Assembly (NCBI GenBank): GCA_900544525.1
Contig: UQVN01000076.1
Coordinates: forward strand, 1 to 12,420
DNA length: 12,420 nt
DNA from: an uncultured Eubacteriales bacterium
GTDB lineage: Bacteria > Bacillota > Clostridia > Lachnospirales > Lachnospiraceae
Direction of reading: 5' to 3'
Made by a program: the position numbers and the translations under genes
The notes under the pieces: model-generated
Told to the model about the DNA's origin: nothing
The model's database searches: none
Seen by the model: the letters and a program-made list of their open reading frames with translations, nothing else
Shown here: one piece after another, positions 1 to 7,265 of the stretch
Layout: each line of letters opens with the position of its first letter
Numbering within the stretch: position 1 is the stretch's first letter

Positions 1-237
1 TTCAGAAAATTAAAATATACACAAAAATTTTATAAAAGATAGTTTTGTAAAAAATAGATAAATACTTTTTAAATAGGTAAAGATACATTTTGATTCGTGA
101 TTATATAGAATGTGATGGGGATTTTTGGGGAATAGCCTATAGAAATATAATAGAATTTTTTGAGCAACGAGAATAGAAATATAAAAATCAGTGATTGGCA
201 AATAATTATATAAATTATCACTCAAAAATTGGGCTAG
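1..237. other. AT-rich upstream region without a convincing gene
   Basis: This stretch is strongly AT-rich and has stops in all frames at short intervals. The only protein-like stretch is an open run on the + strand at 81-176 (possible TTG start at 90, stop 174-176) that reads RDYIECDGDFWGIAYRN near its middle. It has no clear ribosome binding site and no family I recognise, so it may be a gene remnant or chance. The long antisense open frame at 10-225 is only low-complexity AT-rich sequence and I do not accept it as a gene. Confidence 0.4.
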
Positions 238-266
238 TAGACAAAGTTGTGAAAAATATGTATAAT
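238..266 (+). promoter_or_regulatory. Predicted sigma70 promoter P1 of the V-ATPase operon
   Basis: A -35 box TAGACA (238-243, five of six consensus bases) lies 17 bp before a perfect -10 box TATAAT (261-266), which is preceded directly by TG. This is the best promoter in the window by eye. Transcription would start near 273 and leave a leader of about 270 nt before the first ATPase gene at 543. That is long enough for RNA-level regulation. The assignment to the operon is by position; start-site mapping would settle it. Confidence 0.6.
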
Positions 267-306
267 GGTTTATAAATGTACAATATAACTGTGCATAATG
301 TAAGAT

Positions 307-396
307 ACAAAGTTGGTTCTGTGTATGATTCTTTGTGAAAGAGAGATACTAGAAAGGAGCTAGAAGAACAATTTTGGTTCTGTGAGAAATGATTCT
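307..396 (+). repeat. Imperfect direct repeat in the operon leader
   Basis: The unit ACAA-NN-TTGGTTCTGTG occurs at 307-323 and again at 368-384, a spacing of 61 bp. Each copy is followed, after 1 or 4 bases, by ATGATTCT (325-332 and 389-396). Fifteen of 17 bases of the core match. A well-spaced AAGGAG (354-359) between the copies has no usable start codon behind it. The repeat could be a protein-binding site, a leader RNA element or a local duplication; I do not recognise a known riboswitch. Confidence 0.45.
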
Positions 397-424
397 GTTC
401 ATATCATGAAACAATAAGGAACAT

Positions 425-538
425 ATGATTTGCATGGAAGGTAATCTGCGAATAGGCATGATATTGATGCCGACCATGAATGTGAGAAACTGGTATAATG
501 TATTTCTTATCATTGATATGAAGAAGAAAGGAGGGTGA
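425..538 (+). CDS. Possible 37-residue leader ORF (doubtful)
   Basis: An ATG at 425 opens a 37-codon frame that starts MICMEGNLRIG and ends in a lysine/glycine tail. AAGGA (416-420) lies only four bases before the ATG, which is short for a ribosome binding site. The TGA (536-538) sits within the purine-rich ribosome binding region of the next gene (ATG at 543), so translation could be coupled. Against it: it is short, rich in Met, resembles no family I know, and the candidate P2 promoter lies inside it. It may be a leader peptide or chance. Confidence 0.22.
   Translation: MICMEGNLRIGMILMPTMNVRNWYNVFLIIDMKKKGG
492..499 (+). promoter_or_regulatory. Extended -10 element (candidate promoter P2)
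   Basis: TGGTATAAT (positions 491-499, with the TG at 491-492) matches the extended -10 motif TGnTATAAT exactly. No good -35 box lies 16-18 bp upstream, but extended -10 promoters can work without one. Transcripts would start near 506 and give a very short leader, bypassing the repeats at 307-396. This would give the operon two promoters with different leaders. Confidence 0.4.
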
Positions 539-542
539 AAGT

Positions 543-851
543 ATGGTGAAGGAAACAATCGAAGCGATAAAAGAATCAGAGGCAAAAGCAGAACAAATAA
601 TACGAGAGGCTTCTGAGCAAGGAAAAACTTTTATCGACCAGGCGAATGAGCAAGCTAAATCCCGCGTGGAGAAAGCCAAGAATGCGATTCGTCAAAAAGA
701 GATGCAAGCAGAAGAGGCGAGAGAAAAAGATGGAACAGTCTATCTAGAAAATGCCCTAAAGGAGGCAGAAGAAGAGGTAATGTCTCTAAAACAGATGGCG
801 GAACAAAAAGCACAAGAAGCCATTGATTTGATTGTGTCACAACTCGTTTAA
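543..851 (+). CDS. ntpF: V-type ATPase peripheral-stalk subunit G/H (E. hirae NtpF type)
   Basis: A 102-residue, highly charged, almost wholly alpha-helical protein rich in Ala, Glu, Lys and Gln. It has long heptad-like stretches and no membrane segment, as expected for the small coiled-coil peripheral-stalk subunit called G in eukaryotes, H/AhaH in archaea and F in Enterococcus hirae. It should pair with subunit E (3509-4102) to form the stator stalks that hold the A3B3 head against the membrane subunit I. First-gene position just before subunit I is the usual operon order and supports the call, since low-complexity coiled coils are weak evidence on their own. The start is set by AAAGGAGGG seven bases before the ATG. 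Names conflict between systems: this is not the central-stalk F subunit encoded at 5097. Confidence 0.85.
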   Translation: MVKETIEAIKESEAKAEQIIREASEQGKTFIDQANEQAKSRVEKAKNAIRQKEMQAEEAREKDGTVYLENALKEAEEEVMSLKQMAEQKAQEAIDLIVSQLV

Positions 852-862
852 CAAAGAATAAT

Positions 863-886
863 GAGAAACACGCTATGGAGTTTCTC
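863..886 (+). other. Stem-loop between ntpF and ntpI
   Basis: GAGAAAC (863-869) can pair with GTTTCTC (880-886) around a 10-base loop, just after the ntpF stop codon. No T-run follows, so it is not a standard terminator. It lies in the largest gap of the operon's first half (852-987). It may be an mRNA-stability or processing element, or chance. Confidence 0.35.
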
Positions 887-987
887 GCGTTTATGGGTAG
901 TGGTCATAAACTTTAAAAATATAGTTTCTGACTCGTTGCCTTTGTGTAAATGGGTAGAAATTTAAAAGAGTAAGGAGGGATATGAAA

Positions 988-3000
988 ATGGCAGTATTGC
1001 AAATGCAGAAAATCAATATCTGTGGTCTGAAAAAAGATCGAAAATCTATTTTAGAGATTTTGCAATCTTCAGGTGTTATGGAAGTGACTAAGACTGCTGA
1101 AGAAGATAGCATTTTTCAGAAGATGGATACGATGTCTTATCGGCAGATGTTTGAGAAAAATGCATTGCTAGCCGATCAGGCATTGGAAATACTGCAAAAC
1201 TATGCTCCAGAGAAGAAGTCTTTATTGGCTGGCTTAGAAGGGAAGGCTCTAGAGGAAGCCACCCATTTTAAGCGGATGGAAAAAGAATGTGAAACGATTC
1301 TAAAATCCGTCAAACAGATTCTCGGCTATGAAAAGAAAATAGCGGAAAGCAAGGCTAGCATTTTAAAGGTGGAATCTCAAATTGAAGGGCTAACTCCTTG
1401 GTTAAACCTTGATATTCCAATGAAGTTTTCAGGCACAAGAAAAAGTGCTGTTCTCATTGGAACGATGACAGGAACCGTAACATTAGAGCAGATCTATGAA
1501 GCGGTAGCCGAGAAAGAACCTTCCTTGGAGGCATTTGATGTGACAATACTGGGAACTGATAAAGATCAGACTTGTATTGTAGCGGTATGCTTGAAAAAAG
1601 ACGCAACGAAGTTAGAAGATGCGTTAAGAGCGGTTGGTTTTGCAAGACCATCACAGGCGGTTTCTGAAATTCCTGTACAACAGGTAGAGGAGTGGAAAAA
1701 CCAGATTGAAGGCTTAAAAGCAGAAGTTAAGAGCCTAGAAGAACAGATACGTGCTTATAAAGATAAGAAAAAAGATTTTGAAATGTTATCTGATTACTAT
1801 CGAATACGAGCACAAAAGTATCAAGTATTAGGGGATTTATTACAATCCAAAAAGACTTTCCTTGTTACAGGATATGTGCCACAAAAAGATGTAGCACAGT
1901 TAGAAGAAAAATTAGTAAGTCGTTACGATTTAGCATTTGAACAAGAAGAAATAGCGGAGGAGGAACAACCACCAGTTCTTCTAAAAAACAACGTGGTTGC
2001 AGAGTCAGCAGAGGGTGTAACAGCGTCCTTTGGTCTTCCTGCAAAAGGAGAGATGGATCCAACTTCTGTAATGTCACTTTGTTATATTTTCTTATTTGGT
2101 CTGATGTTATCAGACGCAGCTTATGGTCTTATTGTATCATTAGCATGTTTTTTTGTGTTAAAGAAGTACAAAAGAATGGATTCAGGACTTAGAAAGTCCA
2201 TTAAGTTGTTTATGTATTGTGGAATATCAACACTCTTTTGGGGCGTGATGTTTGGTGGATATTTTGGAGATGCTATTGATATTATTAGTGGAACTTTCTT
2301 CAATCATAAAGTATCCATACCAGCTCTTTGGTTCATACCATTAAACGATCCAATGAAGTTGCTGATCTATTCCATGCTCTTTGGTACAATCCACTTATAT
2401 CTTGGATTGGCCATGAAAGGTTATATGCTTGTAAAGGATAAGAAATATTTAGATTTCTTTTGCGATGTCATTCTTTGGTATTTGCTTTTAACAGGCTTAA
2501 TCTTCATTTTACTTCCGACGGAATTATTCAGTTCCATTTCACAGATGACATTCAATTTCCCACCAATTGTTGGTACATTGGCAAAAGCAAGTGCTATTAT
2601 AGGTGCTGTGGGAATTTTATTGATGTCAGGAAGAAGTAGTAAAAATCCAGCACTCCGTATTGCACTTGGTGCTTATGATTTATATAACATTACGGGCTGG
2701 GTATCTGATGTATTATCCTATTCAAGACTGTTAGCATTAGGTCTTGCCACAGGTGTTATTGCATCTGTTGTCAACCAGATGGGAAGCATGATAGGAAATA
2801 ATATTTTAGGCATTATTGTATTTATTATTGTATTTATTGGAGGACATATCTTTAACCTTGGTATTAACTTACTAGGAGCATATGTTCACACTTGCCGTCT
2901 CCAATATGTGGAGTTTTTTGGTAAGTTTTATGAAGGCGGTGGAAAAATGTTTGAACCATTCCGTCGTGATACAAAGTATGTAGAGTTTAAGGAGGATTAG
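988..3000 (+). CDS. ntpI: V-type ATPase membrane subunit I (a subunit, ion-channel stator)
   Basis: A 670-residue protein with two parts. Residues 1 to about 350 are a soluble, partly coiled-coil arm that contacts the peripheral stalks. From about residue 360 there is a multi-helix membrane domain containing FLFGLMLSDAAYG, a family hallmark. The helix motif SYSRLLALGL carries Arg580, matching the essential channel arginine that faces the rotor glutamate. A second conserved arginine, Arg637, lies in HTCRLQYVEFF near the C-terminus, followed by the typical FYEGGG. The protein forms the two half-channels through which ions reach and leave the K ring. I chose the ATG at 988 over 982: GGAGGG (974-979) is eight bases before 988 but only two before 982, and MAVLQMQK fits the family N-terminus. 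The last codons (Lys-Glu-Asp-stop) double as the ribosome binding site of ntpK. Confidence 0.96.
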   Translation: MAVLQMQKINICGLKKDRKSILEILQSSGVMEVTKTAEEDSIFQKMDTMSYRQMFEKNALLADQALEILQNYAPEKKSLLAGLEGKALEEATHFKRMEKECETILKSVKQILGYEKKIAESKASILKVESQIEGLTPWLNLDIPMKFSGTRKSAVLIGTMTGTVTLEQIYEAVAEKEPSLEAFDVTILGTDKDQTCIVAVCLKKDATKLEDALRAVGFARPSQAVSEIPVQQVEEWKNQIEGLKAEVKSLEEQIRAYKDKKKDFEMLSDYYRIRAQKYQVLGDLLQSKKTFLVTGYVPQKDVAQLEEKLVSRYDLAFEQEEIAEEEQPPVLLKNNVVAESAEGVTASFGLPAKGEMDPTSVMSLCYIFLFGLMLSDAAYGLIVSLACFFVLKKYKRMDSGLRKSIKLFMYCGISTLFWGVMFGGYFGDAIDIISGTFFNHKVSIPALWFIPLNDPMKLLIYSMLFGTIHLYLGLAMKGYMLVKDKKYLDFFCDVILWYLLLTGLIFILLPTELFSSISQMTFNFPPIVGTLAKASAIIGAVGILLMSGRSSKNPALRIALGAYDLYNITGWVSDVLSYSRLLALGLATGVIASVVNQMGSMIGNNILGIIVFIIVFIGGHIFNLGINLLGAYVHTCRLQYVEFFGKFYEGGGKMFEPFRRDTKYVEFKED

Positions 3001-3004
3001 AATT

Positions 3005-3466
3005 ATGGGTATTTTCTTTGCATTATTAGGAGCTGCATTAGCAGTTATTTTATCAGGTATGGGATCTGCTTACGGTGTAGGTGTTGCTGGTCAGGCAGCA
3101 GCAGGCGTTGTAACAGAAGATCCAAGTAAATTCGCGAAAGTATTAATCTTACAGTTATTGCCAGGTACACAGGGTATTTATGGTTTATTAGTAGCATTTA
3201 TCGCTCTTTCTAAAATGGGACTTTTAGGCGGTGGTGTTCAGAATATGGACGTTGCAACAGGTCTTTTATACTTAGCAGCTTGTTTACCAATTGCTATTGT
3301 TGGTCTTGTATCTGCTCGTTATCAGGGAAGAACTTCTGTTGCATCTATCGGAATCGTAGCAAAGAAACCAGAACAGTTCGGTAAAGCGATGTTATTCCCT
3401 GCCATGGTAGAAACTTATGCGATCTTAGCATTATTAGTATCTATCTTAGCAGTAAGTGCTTTATAA
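3005..3466 (+). CDS. ntpK: V-type ATPase rotor-ring subunit K (proteolipid), Na+-type site
   Basis: A 153-residue proteolipid of four membrane helices (about 4-24, 44-69, 84-104, 125-150), a doubled hairpin as in V-type rotor rings. Only the second hairpin keeps the ion-carrying carboxylate, Glu136 in AMVETYAIL; the aligned residue of the first hairpin is Gly54 in LPGTQGIYG. The Na+ ligands known from E. hirae NtpK (Leu61, Thr64, Gln65, Gln110, Glu139) correspond to Leu52, Thr55, Gln56, Gln107 and Glu136, all present. Na+ transport is therefore likely, by inference from the site. The gene starts four bases after ntpI, with AAGGAGG inside the ntpI end. Codon use is very uniform (many TTA, GCA, GTA), fitting high expression of a subunit needed in about ten copies. 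Confidence 0.97.
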   Translation: MGIFFALLGAALAVILSGMGSAYGVGVAGQAAAGVVTEDPSKFAKVLILQLLPGTQGIYGLLVAFIALSKMGLLGGGVQNMDVATGLLYLAACLPIAIVGLVSARYQGRTSVASIGIVAKKPEQFGKAMLFPAMVETYAILALLVSILAVSAL

Positions 3467-3508
3467 TTTTGGTAGTGAGCTTAAAAACAATTGGTAAGGA
3501 GAGAAATT

Positions 3509-4102
3509 ATGGCTGGATTAGATAAAATCATGAGTCAAATCCTAGAAGAAGCCAATGGTGAAGCCAGCGAAATCATAAACAAAGCACAGGAAGAAGCAAA
3601 TGCTATTTTAGCAAAAGCGGATGCGGAATGTAAAAAGATGGAGGATGAGAGTGTAGAAAAAGAAAAGGCAAGACAACTTGCCCATGAAGAACGCTTAAAA
3701 TCCTCCTCTCAGCTCAAAAAACGTCAGGCAGTCTTGCTTGCAAAACAGCAAATCATTTCTGATATGTTAGAGCGTGCTTATGAAGCATTATTACAACAAG
3801 ATACAGAATCTTATTTTGTGCTCATAAAAAAAATGCTGGAAAAATTCACATTGGCAAAAGCAGGACAGATTTATTTTTCTGATAAAGATTTAAAAAGAAT
3901 GCCATCTGGATTTGAAGCGGAAATTGAAAAAATCGCTTCTGAAAAAGATGGAAGTTTAACTCTTATAAAAGAGGCAAAAGCAATCGATGGAGGATTTATC
4001 CTCGTCTATGGTGGTATTGAAGAAAATTGTTCTTTTAAAGCGTTATTAAACGAGAAAAAAGAGGAACTTGCAGATAAGGTACAACGTTTATTATTTGCAT
4101 AA
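3509..4102 (+). CDS. ntpE: V-type ATPase peripheral-stalk subunit E
   Basis: A 197-residue protein. The N-terminal half (to about residue 100) is a charged helix rich in Ala, Glu and Lys. The C-terminal half is mixed alpha/beta and ends in a region with GGFILVYGGIEENCSF, typical of the globular head of subunit E. The head binds the top of the A3B3 hexamer, and the long helix pairs with the G/H subunit (543-851) as the stator. The start at 3509 has AAGGAG (3496-3501) seven bases upstream. The open frame extends back to a TTG at 3491, but that would put the ribosome binding site inside the gene. There is a 42-bp gap after ntpK. Confidence 0.93.
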   Translation: MAGLDKIMSQILEEANGEASEIINKAQEEANAILAKADAECKKMEDESVEKEKARQLAHEERLKSSSQLKKRQAVLLAKQQIISDMLERAYEALLQQDTESYFVLIKKMLEKFTLAKAGQIYFSDKDLKRMPSGFEAEIEKIASEKDGSLTLIKEAKAIDGGFILVYGGIEENCSFKALLNEKKEELADKVQRLLFA

Positions 4103-4129
4103 TGTGTAACCAAGAAGGAGGTTTTAAAC

Positions 4130-5104
4130 ATGTCTTATGTGGATTATACCTATGCGGTTGCACGTATCCGTGCGATGGAGATGACCCTTTTCTCATCTGC
4201 CACAATAGAACAATTGATGGCAATGAAAACGTATGAAAATTGTTTACAGTTTCTTATGGAACGTGGATGGGGAGATAATGATACTCCAATGAATGCTGAA
4301 GCAATTCTCGCGAAAGAAAATGAGAAAACTTGGAAGACAATAAGAGAGCTTCTAAAAGATGATCAACAAGTGTTAGAAGTATTTACTTATCAAAAATTAT
4401 TCCATAATCTAAAGTCCGCGATTAAAGAGAGTATCACATCAGATAGTCACGGCAACATTTATTTTGATGATTGTGCCATCGATGGAAAAGAGATGGCACG
4501 AATTGTAAGAGAACGAGAATTTGAAGCTCTTCCAGACTTTATGAGGGAAGTGGCAAAAGAAGCTTATGAGACATTTCTCCATACAAGAGATGGACAGTTA
4601 TGCGATATTATTGTGGATCAAGCTACGTTAAAGGCGATTTATGAAGCTGGAAAGAATGCAAGCGATCCGATTATTAAGGATTATGCAGAATCTACAGTAG
4701 CAGTGGCCAACATTAAAATTGCAGTTCGATCTCAAAAAACCGCAAAATCACTTGAATTTATGAAACGGGCGATGGCGCCATGTGATAGTTTATCCATCGA
4801 CCGTTTGATGATGACTGCGCTTTCTGGAGTCGATGCTATTTGTGAATATTTAGCGGGAACTTCTTATGCAGAAGGTGCAGACGCATTAAAAGAGTCACCA
4901 TCAGCCTTTGAACGTTGGTGTGACAATCAGTTAATGGAAACGATTAAGCCACAAAAATACAATCCATTTTCTGTTGGACCATTAGTGGCTTATGTATTAG
5001 CAAGACAAAATGAAATAAAGACTGTTAGAATTATTTTAACAGGAAAATTAAATGATTTGCCAGAAGAGCAAATCCGAGAAAGGATAAGGGAAATGTATGT
5101 ATAA
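4130..5104 (+). CDS. ntpC: V-type ATPase subunit C (d type, rotor-to-ring socket)
   Basis: A 324-residue soluble protein with the family N-terminus (YVDYTYAVARIRAMEM) and almost entirely helical composition. Its length is close to that of the Thermus C subunit and bacterial NtpC relatives. In the complex it is the funnel-shaped socket on top of the K ring that receives the D/F shaft, so it rotates with the shaft. AAGGAGG (4115-4121) precedes the ATG by eight bases. The gene overlaps the next one by eight bases (5097-5104), which suggests translational coupling of the two rotor parts. No unusual features. Confidence 0.94.
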   Translation: MSYVDYTYAVARIRAMEMTLFSSATIEQLMAMKTYENCLQFLMERGWGDNDTPMNAEAILAKENEKTWKTIRELLKDDQQVLEVFTYQKLFHNLKSAIKESITSDSHGNIYFDDCAIDGKEMARIVREREFEALPDFMREVAKEAYETFLHTRDGQLCDIIVDQATLKAIYEAGKNASDPIIKDYAESTVAVANIKIAVRSQKTAKSLEFMKRAMAPCDSLSIDRLMMTALSGVDAICEYLAGTSYAEGADALKESPSAFERWCDNQLMETIKPQKYNPFSVGPLVAYVLARQNEIKTVRIILTGKLNDLPEEQIRERIREMYV

Positions 5105-5414
5105 AATAGCGGTAATCGGTGATTATGACAGCATTTATGGTTTTGCAGCTTTAGGGCTTGATACATTTCCTGTATCAAGACTCGAAGAGGCTGAAAAGAC
5201 GTTTTTAAAGCTTGTTTCTTCCGAATATGCAGTAATTTATATTACGGAAGCATTAGCAGAGCAGTTAGAGCGTATAATCGCCAAATATAGAGAACAGTTA
5301 ATGCCTTCTATTATTTTAATTCCAGGTATTTCTGGAAATACAGGAAAAGGAGTGGAAGGGGTTAAAAAGTCAGTAGAACAGGCTGTTGGTTCCGATATTC
5401 TGTTCAGCAATTAA
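5097..5414 (+). CDS. ntpG: V-type ATPase central-stalk subunit F (E. hirae NtpG)
   Basis: A 105-residue protein with the ATP-synt_F fold signature: a beta strand and turn MYKIAVIGDYDSIYGF at the start, alternating helices and strands, the strand YAVIYITEALA in the middle and PSIILIPG near residue 70-77. It binds subunit D and forms the central rotating shaft with it. The start overlaps the end of ntpC by eight bases, with AAGGATAAGGGAA upstream inside ntpC. The C-terminal segment after GKGVEGVKKSVEQAVG is the helix that packs on D. In archaeal naming this is AtpF. Confidence 0.94.
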   Translation: MYKIAVIGDYDSIYGFAALGLDTFPVSRLEEAEKTFLKLVSSEYAVIYITEALAEQLERIIAKYREQLMPSIILIPGISGNTGKGVEGVKKSVEQAVGSDILFSN

Positions 5415-5426
5415 TGGATTTTTTAA

Positions 5427-5438
5427 AGGCATATGCCT
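5427..5438 (+). other. Perfect palindrome between ntpG and ntpA
   Basis: AGGCATATGCCT is a perfect 12-bp palindrome in the 81-bp gap between ntpG and ntpA, the only sizeable gap in the second half of the operon. Nearby, GGGT (5481-5484) and ACCC (5491-5494) can pair across the ribosome binding site of ntpA. Either could tune output of the A-B-D block, or the palindrome could be a regulator-binding site. Function is not shown. Confidence 0.4.
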
Positions 5439-5495
5439 AAGAAATCATGCTTAAAAGAACCAAATATAAGAAGAAAGGCGGGGTGAATTGACCCA

Positions 5496-7265
5496 ATGAG
5501 CAAAGGTGTTATTAAAAAAGTAGCAGGACCGCTTGTAATTGCTGAGGGAATGCGTGATGCAAATATGTTTGACGTCGTTCGTGTAAGTAATCAGCGTCTA
5601 ATTGGCGAAATTATCGAAATGCATGGGGATCAGGCCTCCATTCAGGTATACGAGGAGACTTCAGGATTAGGACCAGGAGAACCAGTGGAATCTATGGAAG
5701 CACCTCTTTCTGTAGAATTAGGGCCAGGTCTTATTACAAGCATTTATGATGGAATTCAACGTCCTCTTGATGATATTATGAAAGCAACAGGAGGAAATAG
5801 CTTAGAGCGTGGAGTAGAAGTTCCATCATTAAAAAGAGATAGAAAATGGGCTTTTGAACCAACTGCAAAAGTTGGAGATGAAGTAGAAGCGGGAGATATT
5901 ATTGGTACCGTACAAGAAACTCCTATTGTTTTGCATAAAATTATGGTGCCTTATGGTGTAAAAGGTACTGTAAAAGAGATTAAAAAAGGCGAATTTACGG
6001 TAGAAGAAGTCGTTGCTGTTATCACAACAGAGAATGGTGATAAAGAGTTAACATTAATGCAAAAATGGCCAGTTCGTAGAGGACGTCCATATAGCAAGAA
6101 ACTTCCACCAAGAGTTCCATTAGTAACAGGACAGCGTGTTGTCGATGCCTTTTTCCCAATTGCAAAAGGTGGGGTAGCGGCTGTTCCAGGACCTTTCGGT
6201 AGTGGAAAAACAGTAATTCAGCATCAGCTTGCAAAATGGGCAGAAGCGGATATCGTCGTTTATATCGGATGTGGAGAGCGTGGAAACGAGATGACAGACG
6301 TATTAAACGAGTTTCCAGAATTGAAAGATCCAAAAACTGGAAATTCATTAATGGAGCGTACGGTGTTAATCGCTAACACATCAGATATGCCTGTAGCCGC
6401 TCGTGAAGCGTCTATTTACACAGGTATTACAATTGCTGAATATTTCCGTGATATGGGATATTCGGTAGCCATTATGGCGGATTCTACTTCTCGATGGGCA
6501 GAGGCTCTTCGTGAAATGTCAGGACGTTTAGAAGAAATGCCAGGTGAAGAAGGATATCCAGCTTATTTAGGAAGCCGTCTTGCACAGTTCTATGAACGTG
6601 CAGGTCATGTAATCTGTCTTGGAAAAGATGGAAGAGAAGGAGCTCTTTCTGCTATCGGTGCGGTATCTCCTCCAGGTGGTGATATTTCAGAACCAGTTTC
6701 TCAGGCAACACTTCGTATCGTAAAAGTGTTCTGGGGGCTTGATTCTAACTTAGCGTATAAACGTCATTTCCCAGCGATTAACTGGTTAACAAGTTATTCT
6801 TTATATGTGGATAACATGGGAAAATGGTTTAACGATCATGTATCAGAAGACTGGATGACAGAGCGTCAGGAAATGATGAGTTTACTTCAAGAAGAAGCGG
6901 AACTTGAAGAAATTGTAAAAATGGTTGGTATGGATGCGTTATCTCCAAGTGACCGTTTAAAAATGGAAGCGGCTCGTTCTATTCGTGAAGACTTTTTACA
7001 TCAGAACTCTTTCCACGATGTGGATACTTACACATCTCTTAGAAAGCAGTTCTTAATGATGAGTTTAGTTCTTGATTTCTACAAAGAATCGAAAAAAGCA
7101 TTAGAACAAGGCGTATCTGTACAAGGATTAATAAAAATGGAAGTTCGTGAAAGAATCGGACGTTTTAAATATGTTGTAAATGATCAGATTGAAACAGAGT
7201 ATCAAGCAGTAAAAGAAGAACTTGCGAGAGAAATTTCAAGTCTGTTTGGAAAGGAGGACTTCTAA
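5496..7265 (+). CDS. ntpA: V-type ATPase catalytic subunit A
   Basis: A 589-residue ATPase subunit of normal length (E. hirae NtpA is about the same). The order is an N-terminal beta-barrel, the roughly 90-residue bulge that distinguishes A from F1 beta (about 110-200), the nucleotide-binding core and a helical C-terminal domain. The P-loop GPFGSGKT spans 232-239 with Lys238. The catalytic glutamate region IGCGERGNEM gives Glu261 and Arg262. Walker B ends in ADSTSRW with Asp329. ATP is hydrolysed, or possibly synthesised, at the three A-B interfaces to turn the D/F shaft. The ribosome binding site AGGCGGGGTG is less canonical than those of the other genes and lies next to a short inverted repeat. 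ntpB follows with no spacer. Confidence 0.98.
   Translation: MSKGVIKKVAGPLVIAEGMRDANMFDVVRVSNQRLIGEIIEMHGDQASIQVYEETSGLGPGEPVESMEAPLSVELGPGLITSIYDGIQRPLDDIMKATGGNSLERGVEVPSLKRDRKWAFEPTAKVGDEVEAGDIIGTVQETPIVLHKIMVPYGVKGTVKEIKKGEFTVEEVVAVITTENGDKELTLMQKWPVRRGRPYSKKLPPRVPLVTGQRVVDAFFPIAKGGVAAVPGPFGSGKTVIQHQLAKWAEADIVVYIGCGERGNEMTDVLNEFPELKDPKTGNSLMERTVLIANTSDMPVAAREASIYTGITIAEYFRDMGYSVAIMADSTSRWAEALREMSGRLEEMPGEEGYPAYLGSRLAQFYERAGHVICLGKDGREGALSAIGAVSPPGGDISEPVSQATLRIVKVFWGLDSNLAYKRHFPAINWLTSYSLYVDNMGKWFNDHVSEDWMTERQEMMSLLQEEAELEEIVKMVGMDALSPSDRLKMEAARSIREDFLHQNSFHDVDTYTSLRKQFLMMSLVLDFYKESKKALEQGVSVQGLIKMEVRERIGRFKYVVNDQIETEYQAVKEELAREISSLFGKEDF

Noticed and set aside
982..987. Upstream ATG for ntpI
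   Set aside because: It is only two bases from GGAGGG, too close for initiation, whereas ATG 988 is eight bases away and gives the usual MAVxxM start.
3491..3508. Upstream TTG start for ntpE
   Set aside because: The ribosome binding site AAGGAG would lie inside the coding region; ATG 3509 is correctly spaced and fits the family N-terminus.
6022..6348. 108-codon antisense open frame within ntpA
   Set aside because: It lies wholly opposite a certain gene, has no ribosome binding site and its sequence (many Leu, His, Arg) reflects the antisense of conserved ntpA codons.
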